Shown here in pieces: positions 57,084-64,000 of a DNA stretch of 64,000 bases. Position numbers and translations under genes: made by a program. The notes under the pieces are model-generated. The model saw nothing but the letters and a program-made list of their open reading frames with translations, ran no database searches and was not told the origin of the DNA. This stretch comes from Pseudorasbora parva (Eukaryota; Chordata; Actinopteri; Cypriniformes; Gobionidae). The DNA lies in contig NC_090188.1 of assembly GCF_024679245.1 (NCBI RefSeq), positions 38,991,992 to 39,055,991 of the forward strand. Reading direction: 5' to 3'. The number at the start of each line of letters is the position of its first letter. Position 1 is the first letter of the stretch.

Positions 57084-59219
57084 TATAGCTGCAAGCAGCC
57101 ATTATCGGGGCCAAGCGCAAAGAAGAAGACAAGACATGCCAGCATGGCTGGAAGTCTCAAGCCAACTGCAACAATGAGCCATTAAGGACCTATTAAGTTG
57201 ATTTTAGGCAAAATAGCAGTCAAATTTTAAATACAGTCAATAATAATGGTTTAATGGTTTATCACTTTCGACCAATAGGTGTCACTGTTACGAAACTGAT
57301 GTGGTTTAGTCAGATTGAGATGACAATGACACATGCAAAGTTTGGTGTCAATATGTCAAAGCATTGCAGAGATACAGCCTCAAGAGTAATTTTTGCATCA
57401 TGGCTCAACTCTGTTGCAGTGGTATATGAAAACTGTTTTGTCTATCAATCCGAAATCCATAAGTATTTGTCAGCATGGTCTGAAGACGATACGGATCAAT
57501 TTTGGTGAAAATCGGACAAACGGTCTAGGATGAGTTTGAAAAAGTAGATTTTTAACAAATAACAAGATGGAGCACAGATATGTTTGCAAAATATGGCAAA
57601 ATTGGTATCTATCTTCTCGGCATGAGCCAATGAATGTATTATGACCAGTCTCATTACAATAGGCTAATTTAATCAAAAGTTATTAGCATTTTTGTACATT
57701 TTATTACAACTTTTGACCACAAGGTGGCGCTGCCCCGAAACTTTTTGAATATCTTCGGGACATAGAGCGGAAGACACATACCGAGTTTTGTAACGATACA
57801 CTAGTGCATTCTTAAATTATAGCATTAGCATTTTAAACCGTAATACTGCATTGAAGTCAATGGGAATTTCATGTTTTGTTTTATTATAGCGCCACCAAGA
57901 GGCACAATCCCACCAATTTTTTTATGTGTCCTCGTAGTGAGCCCATACATATGTGTGTCAAGTTTGGTGAAAATATTTCATTTTGTTTTGGAGTTATAGA
58001 CATTTATATGAAAAAACACGTAAAAAATGACTGACACCTGACTTTGATTGGATTTTACTACCCCTTACTATCAATATTTTGAGATTTGGGCATTAGCGTA
58101 TAGCTATCGACCTATGTTTCCGAACTTCTGAGGCTGGTTTCGTCTCGATCGGACTAGCGGTTTCGAAGATATCAGCAAATGTTTTTTAAGCACTAAATTA
58201 CAACTCTGCGCAAACCATATGCCGAAACCTGGCAAGTCTGGTATCGTTGGAGTCGGCAAGGATTCAGGAGACCAAAAAACACACTCCCATCAAAATATGT
58301 CAACCACACCCAAAGTTATAAGCGTTTGAAAAAAAAAATTCTCCACTAGGTGGCGCTGTTTCGAAACTTCTCAGGCTACTTCAGGGCATCGTGGTGATGA
58401 CCCATACCAAGTTTCATAACAATCTGTTCATGCGTTCATAAAATACAGCATTTTTGCACATAATTCAAAATGGCCGACATCCAAAATGGCCGACATGGTA
58501 AAATTGGATATCAGTCGACTCGGCATGACGCCCTGAATCTAATGAGACCAATTTTATGATTTTTGGATAAACGGTTCAGAAGTTATAAGCCAAAATAGGC
58601 ATTTTTCGTATCTCCGGACAGGTAGGTGGCGCTGCGCCGAAACGCTGCATGTTGCTTCAAGTCATGCTTGTGATGACATGTACCAAGGTTGGTTTGAATA
58701 CGATAAAGCGTTGCGGAGATATAGCCTTTAGTGTGTTTTTGCAACCTCCACGTAAAATTTGTTTGTGCGTTTATTGAAAACGATTGGACGAATCAACTTG
58801 AATTCCATAACTTTTTGTCAACATGCTCTGAAGATGATCTGTTTCAATTTTCGTGAAAATCGGAGCAACGGCCTAGGAGGAGTTCGAAAAAGTAGGTTTT
58901 TCAGAAAATTCAAAATGGCGGGAAAATTTGCATACCGGAAAATGACATCATAGGGTGAAATCGAATCGGCTTGAGCCAAGGAATCCGATGAAAAAAGAAT
59001 TTTGTTTCTAGCCCTTAGGGGTCAAAAGTTATAAGCATAAATATGAGTGAAACTTTGGACAGGTGGTGGCGCTAGAGGGATTGAGTTAGAGGCACCAAAT
59101 TTGCTATAGTGACAGCTCAGACTGGCCTCTATGAGTGTGCCAAATTTCACAACTTTTTACCATACGGTTCTATGGGCTGCCAGAGACTCCTATGGCGGAA
59201 GAAGAAGCAGAATAATAAA
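57084..59219 (+). repeat. Array unit 3 (no 3' hairpin)
   Basis: 2136 bp, the same length and the same truncated end (GCAGAATAATAAA) as unit 1, but with the internal variants of units 2 and 4 in its first third. Confidence 0.93.
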
Positions 59220-61482
59220 TATAGCTGCAAGCAGCCATTATCGGGGCCAAGCGCAAAGAAGAAGACAAGACATGCCAGCATGGCTGGAAGTCTCAAGCCA
59301 ACTGCAACAATGAGCCATTAAGGACCTATTAAGTTGATTTTAGGCAAAATAGCAGTCAAATTTTAAATACAGTCAATAATAATGGTTTAATGGTTTATCA
59401 CTTTCGACCAATAGGTGTCACTGTTACGAAACTGATGTGGTTTAGTCAGATTGAGATGACAATGACACATGCAAAGTTTGGTGTCAATATGTCAAAGCAT
59501 TGCAGAGATACAGCCTCAAGAGTAATTTTTGCATCATGGCTCAACTCTGTTGCAGTGGTATATGAAAACTGTTTTGTCTATCAATCCGAAATCCATAAGT
59601 ATTTGTCAGCATGGTCTGAAGACGATACTGATCAATTTTGGTGAAAATCGGACAAACGGTCTAGGATGAGTTTGAAAAAGTAGATTTTTAACAAATAACA
59701 AGATGGAGCACAGATATGTTTGCAAAATATGGCAAAATTGGTATCTATCTTCTCGGCATGAGCCAATGAATGTATTATGACCAGTCTCATTACAATAGGC
59801 TAATTTAATCAAAAGTTATTAGCATTTTTGTACATTTTATTACAACTTTTGACCACAAGGTGGCGCTGCCCCGAAACTTTTTGAATATCTTCGGGACATA
59901 GAGCGGAAGACACATACCGAGTTTTGTAACGATACACTAGTGCATTCTTAAATTATAGCATTAGCATTTTAAACCGTAATACTGCATTGAAGTCAATGGG
60001 AATTTCATGTTTTGTTTTATTATAGCGCCACCAAGAGGCACAATCCCACCAATTTTTTTATGTGTCCTCGTAGTGAGCCCATACATATGTGTGTCAAGTT
60101 TGGTGAAAATATTTCATTTTGTTTTGGAGTTATAGACATTTATATGAAAAAACACGTAAAAAATGACTGACACCTGACTTTGATTGGATTTTACTACCCC
60201 TTACTATCAATATTTTGAGATTTGGGCATTAGCGTATAGCTATCGACCTATGTTTCCGAACTTCTGAGGCTGGTTTCGTCTCGATCGGACTAGCGGTTTC
60301 GAAGATATCAGCAAATGTTTTTTAAGCACTAAATTACAACTCTGCGCAAACCATATGCCGAAACCTGGCAAGTCTGGTATCGTTGGAGTCGGCAAGGATT
60401 CAGGAGACCAAAAAACACACTCCCATCAAAATATGTCAACCACACCCAAAGTTATAAGCGTTTGAAAAAAAAAATTCTCCACTAGGTGGCGCTGTTTCGA
60501 AACTTCTCAGGCTACTTCAGGGCATCGTGGTGATGACCCATACCAAGTTTCATAACAATCTGTTCATGCGTTCATAAAATACAGCATTTTTGCACATAAT
60601 TCAAAATGGCCGACATCCAAAATGGCCGACATGGTAAAATTGGATATCAGTCGACTCGGCATGACGCCCTGAATCTAATGAGACCAATTTTATGATTTTT
60701 GGATGAACGGTTCAGAAGTTATAAGCCAAAATAGGCATTTTTCGTATCTCCGGACAGGTAGGTGGCGCTGCGCCGAAACGCTGCATGTTGCTTCAAGTCA
60801 TGCTTGTGATGACATGTACCAAGGTTGGTTTGAATACGATAAAGCGTTGCGGAGATATAGCCTTTAGTGTGTTTTTGCAACCTCCACGTAAAATTTGTTT
60901 GTGCGTTTATTGAAAACGATTGGACGAATCAACTTGAATTCCATAACTTTTTGTCAACATGCTCTGAAGATGATCTGTTTCAATTTTCGTGAAAATCGGA
61001 GCAACGGCCTAGGAGGAGTTCGAAAAAGTAGGTTTTTCAGAAAATTCAAAATGGCGGGAAAATTTGCATACCGGAAAATGACATCATAGGGTGAAATCGA
61101 ATCGGCTTGAGCCAAGGAATCCGATGAAAAAAGAATTTTGTTTCTAGCCCTTAGGGGTCAAAAGTTATAAGCATAAATATGAGTGAAACTTTGGACAGGT
61201 GGTGGCGCTAGAGGGATTGAGTTAGAGGCACCAAATTTGCTATAGTGACAGCTCAGACTGGCCTCTATGAGTGTGCCAAATTTCACAACTTTTTACCATA
61301 CGGTTCTATGGGCTGCCAGAGACTCCTATGGCGGAAGAAGAAGAAGAAGAAGAAGCAGAATAATAATAGGAACACTAACGATTTCAATAGGTGCCTCCGC
61401 ACCTTCGGTGCTTGGCCCCTAATAATAGGAACACTAACGATTTCAATAGGTGCCTCCGCACCTTCGGTGCTTGGCCCCTAAA
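59220..61482 (+). repeat. Array unit 4 (3' hairpin duplicated)
   Basis: 2263 bp. Its end carries two tandem copies of a 59-bp block from AATAATAGGAACACTAACG to GCTTGGCCCCT (about 61363-61480), so the terminal hairpin is present twice. Private variant GATACTGATC near 59626. Confidence 0.93.
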
Positions 61483-63634
61483 TATAGCTGCAAGCAGCCA
61501 TTATCGGGGCCAAGCGCAAAGAAGAAGACAAGACATGCCAGCATGGCTGGAAGTCTCAAGCCAACTGCAACAATGAGCCATTAAGGACCTATTAAGTTGA
61601 TTTTAGGCAAAATAGCAGTCAAATTTTAAATACAGTCAATAATAATGGTTTAATGGTTTATCACTTTCGACCAATAGGTGTCACTGTTACGAAACTGATG
61701 TGGTTTAGTCAGATTGAGATGACAATGACACATGCAAAGTTTGGTGTCAATATGTCAAAGCATTGCAGAGATACAGCCTCAAGAGTAATTTTTGCATCAT
61801 GGCTCAACTCTGTTGCAGTGGTATATGAAAACTGTTTTGTCTATCAATCCGAAATCCATAAGTATTTGTCAGCATGGTCTGAAGACGATACGGATCAATT
61901 TTGGTGAAAATCGGACAAACGGTCTAGGATGAGTTTGAAAAAGTAGATTTTTAACAAATAACAAGATGGAGCACAGATATGTTTGCAAAATATGGCAAAA
62001 TTGGTATCTATCTTCTCGGCATGAGCCAATGAATGTATTATGACCAGTCTCATTACAATAGGCTAATTTAATCAAAAGTTATTAGCATTTTTGTACATTT
62101 TATTACAACTTTTGACCACAAGGTGGCGCTGCCCCGAAACTTTTTGAATATCTTCGGGACATAGAGCGGAAGACACATACCGAGTTTTGTAATGATACAC
62201 TAGTGCATTCTTAAATTATAGCATTAGCATTTTAAACCGTAATACTGCATTGAAGTCAATGGGAATTTCATGTTTTGTTTTATTATAGCGCCACCAAGAG
62301 GCACAATCCCACCAATTTTTTTATGTGTCCTCGTAGTGAGCCCATACATATGTGTGTCAAGTTTGGTGAAAATATCTCATTTTGTTTTGGAGTTATAGAC
62401 ATTTATATGAAAAAACACGTAAAAAAGGACTGACACCTGACTTTGATTGGATTTTACTACCCCTTACTATCAATATTTTGAGATTTGGGCATTAGCGTAT
62501 AGCTATCGACCTATGTTTCCGAACTTCTGAGGCTGGTTTCGTCTCGATCGGACTAGCGGTTTCGAAGATATCAGCAAATGTTTTTTAAGCACTAAATTAC
62601 AACTCTGCGCAAACCATATGCCGAAACCTGGCAAGTCTGGTATCGTTGGAGTCGGCAAGGATTCAGGAGACCAAAAAACACACTCCCATCAAAATATGTC
62701 AACCACACCCAAAGTTATAAGCGTTTGAAAAAAAAAATTCTCCACTAGGTGGCGCTGTTTCGAAACTTCTCAGGCTACTTCAGGGCATCGTGGTGATGAC
62801 CCATACCAAGTTTCATAACAATCTGTTCATGCGTTCATAAAATACAGCATTTTTGCACATAATTCAAAATGGCCGACATCCAAAATGGCCGACATGGTAA
62901 AATTGGATATCAGTCGACTCGGCATGACGCCCTGAATCTAATGAGACCAATTTTATGATTTTTGGATAAACGGTTCAGAAGTTATAAGCCAAAATAGGCA
63001 TTTTTCGTATCTCCGGACAGGTAGGTGGCGCTGCGCCGAAACGCTGCATGTTGCTTCAAGTCATGCTTGTGATGACATGTACCAAGTTTGGTTTGAATAC
63101 GATAAAGCGTTGCGGAGATATAGCCTTTAGTGTGTTTTTGCAACCTCCACGTAAAATTTGTTTGTGCGTTTATTGAAAACGATTGGACGAATCAACTTGA
63201 ATTCCATAACTTTTTGTCAACATGCTCTGAAGATGATCTGTTTCAATTTTCGTGAAAATCGGAGCAACGGCCTAGGAGGAGTTCGAAAAAGTAGGTTTTT
63301 CAGAAAATTCAAAATGGCGGGAAAATTTGCATACCGGAAAATGACATCATAGGGTGAAATCGAATCGGCTTGAGCCAAGGAATCCGATGAAAAAAGAATT
63401 TTGTTTCTAGCCCTTAGGGGTCAAAAGTTATAAGCATAAATATGAGTGAAACTTTGGACAGGTGGTGGCGCTAGAGGGATTGAGTTAGAGGCACCAAATT
63501 TGCTATAGTGACAGCTCAGACTGGCCTCTATGAGTGTGCCAAATTTCACAACTTTTTACCATACGGTTCTATGGGCTGCCAGAGACTCCTATGGCGGAAG
63601 AAGAAGAAGAAGCAGAATAATAATAATAGGAACA
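61483..63634 (+). repeat. Array unit 5
   Basis: Similar to units 2-4, but shares ATATCTCATT and AAAAAAGGACTGACACC (62371-62440) with unit 1 only. The 3' end stops at AATAATAGGAACAC and joins the next unit inside its 5' hairpin, losing both the 3' hairpin and TATAGCTG. Confidence 0.92.
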
Positions 63635-64000
63635 CAAGCAGCCATTATCGGGGCCAAGCGCAAAGAAGAAGACAAGACATGCCAGCATGGCTGGAAGTCT
63701 CAAGCCAACTGCAACAATGAGCCATTAAGGACCTATTAAGTTGATTTTAGGCAAAATAGCAGTCAAATTTTAAATACAGTCAATAATAATGGTTTAATGG
63801 TTTATCACTTTCGACCAATAGGTGTCACTGTTACGAAACTGATGTGGTTTAGTCAGATTGAGATGACAATGACACATGCAAAGTTTGGTGTCAATATGTC
63901 AAAGCATTGCAGAGATACAGCCTCAAGAGTAATTTTTGCATCATGGCTCAACTCTGTTGCAGTGGTATATGAAAACTGTTTTGTCTATCAATCCGAAATC
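63635..64000 (+). repeat. Array unit 6, truncated by window end
   Basis: Starts at CAAGCAGCCATTATCGGGGC and follows the unit sequence to the last base, so the array runs on to the right. Confidence 0.92.

Larger units (their letters stand above)
52738..64000 (+). repeat. Tandem array of ~2.1-2.3 kb units (5 full + partial)
   Basis: The marker TATAGCTGCAAGCAGCCATT recurs at 52738, 54874, 57084, 59220 and 61483, and in truncated form near 63635. Spacings are 2136, 2210, 2136, 2263 and about 2150 bp, all head to tail. Units 2-5 are nearly identical; unit 1 is more diverged in its first third. Each unit starts with a small hairpin (GCTGCAAGCAGC) and CGGGGCCAAGC. Where complete, it ends with hairpin GCACCTTCGGTGC and GCTTGGCCCCTAA, so GGGGCCAAGC and GCTTGGCCCC form short inverted repeats near the two ends. 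No unit encodes a recognisable protein: the 60-92 codon ORFs repeated in every unit are chance frames. The array continues past the window edge. Confidence 0.97.

Noticed and set aside
52908..63739. Recurring 60-92 codon ORFs in every array unit (both strands)
   Set aside because: They recur only because the DNA repeats. No domain or signal sequence is seen, and frames change with small indels (for example the GAA-rich unit ends).
52738..64000. CRISPR or rDNA-type array
   Set aside because: Repeat units are 2.1-2.3 kb with no spacer structure and no rRNA motifs, in a vertebrate genome.

Overview
The window looks like genomic DNA of a teleost fish, most likely a cyprinid. That is an inference from one vertebrate gene (the 3' part of fam83b), generally AT-rich intergenic DNA, and a dense mixture of fish-type mobile elements: TTAA-flanked foldback elements, several hAT, Harbinger and Tc1 elements, a DIRS-like tyrosine-recombinase retrotransposon, an L2-like LINE and Ty3/gypsy relics. 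No bacterial-type operons, CRISPR arrays or convincing tRNA/rRNA genes were seen.

Region by region. 1-9641: noncoding AT-rich DNA, probably a fam83b intron or upstream flank, holding a 1.65 kb TTAA-flanked foldback element (2500-4149), a second TTAA element (6626-7269), CA and TA microsatellites, and one copy of a dispersed repeat (8190-8900). 9642-13052: the last two coding exons of fam83b, the only host gene I can support, on the + strand and apparently intact. 13053-18370: 3' UTR, a second copy of the dispersed repeat, and an element carrying a RecQ-like exon with a damaged Walker A motif. 18371-22912: a TTAA element with an exon-like ORF, then a decayed hAT transposase on the minus strand split by a 1.8 kb hAT-type element with a perfect 8-bp target duplication. 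23045-30825: a minus-strand Ty3/gypsy relic in which integrase lies before reverse transcriptase (Gmr1-like order); one LTR is interrupted by a ZBED-type hAT transposon that itself contains a MITE. 31803-36712: a TIR element, then a DIRS-like retrotransposon with inverted terminal repeats and an internal complementary region. 37884-44065: Harbinger transposase and Myb-like relics and an L2-like LINE. 46140-51702: a gypsy gag relic, a foldback hAT MITE, a second gypsy relic with LTR pieces, and a Tc1 transposase interrupted by a Harbinger-type MITE. 52738-64000: a head-to-tail tandem array of about 2.14-2.26 kb units, at least five full units plus a sixth cut by the window edge.

Apart from fam83b, the sequence records successive insertions, many dated relative to each other by nesting and by exact target-site duplications. 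The most unusual structure is the terminal tandem array. Its unit has short inverted repeats near both ends and a 3' hairpin, suggestive of a Helitron2/Helentron-type (HINE) non-autonomous element, and it is built from degenerate internal sub-repeats. No clearly new protein-coding system was found.
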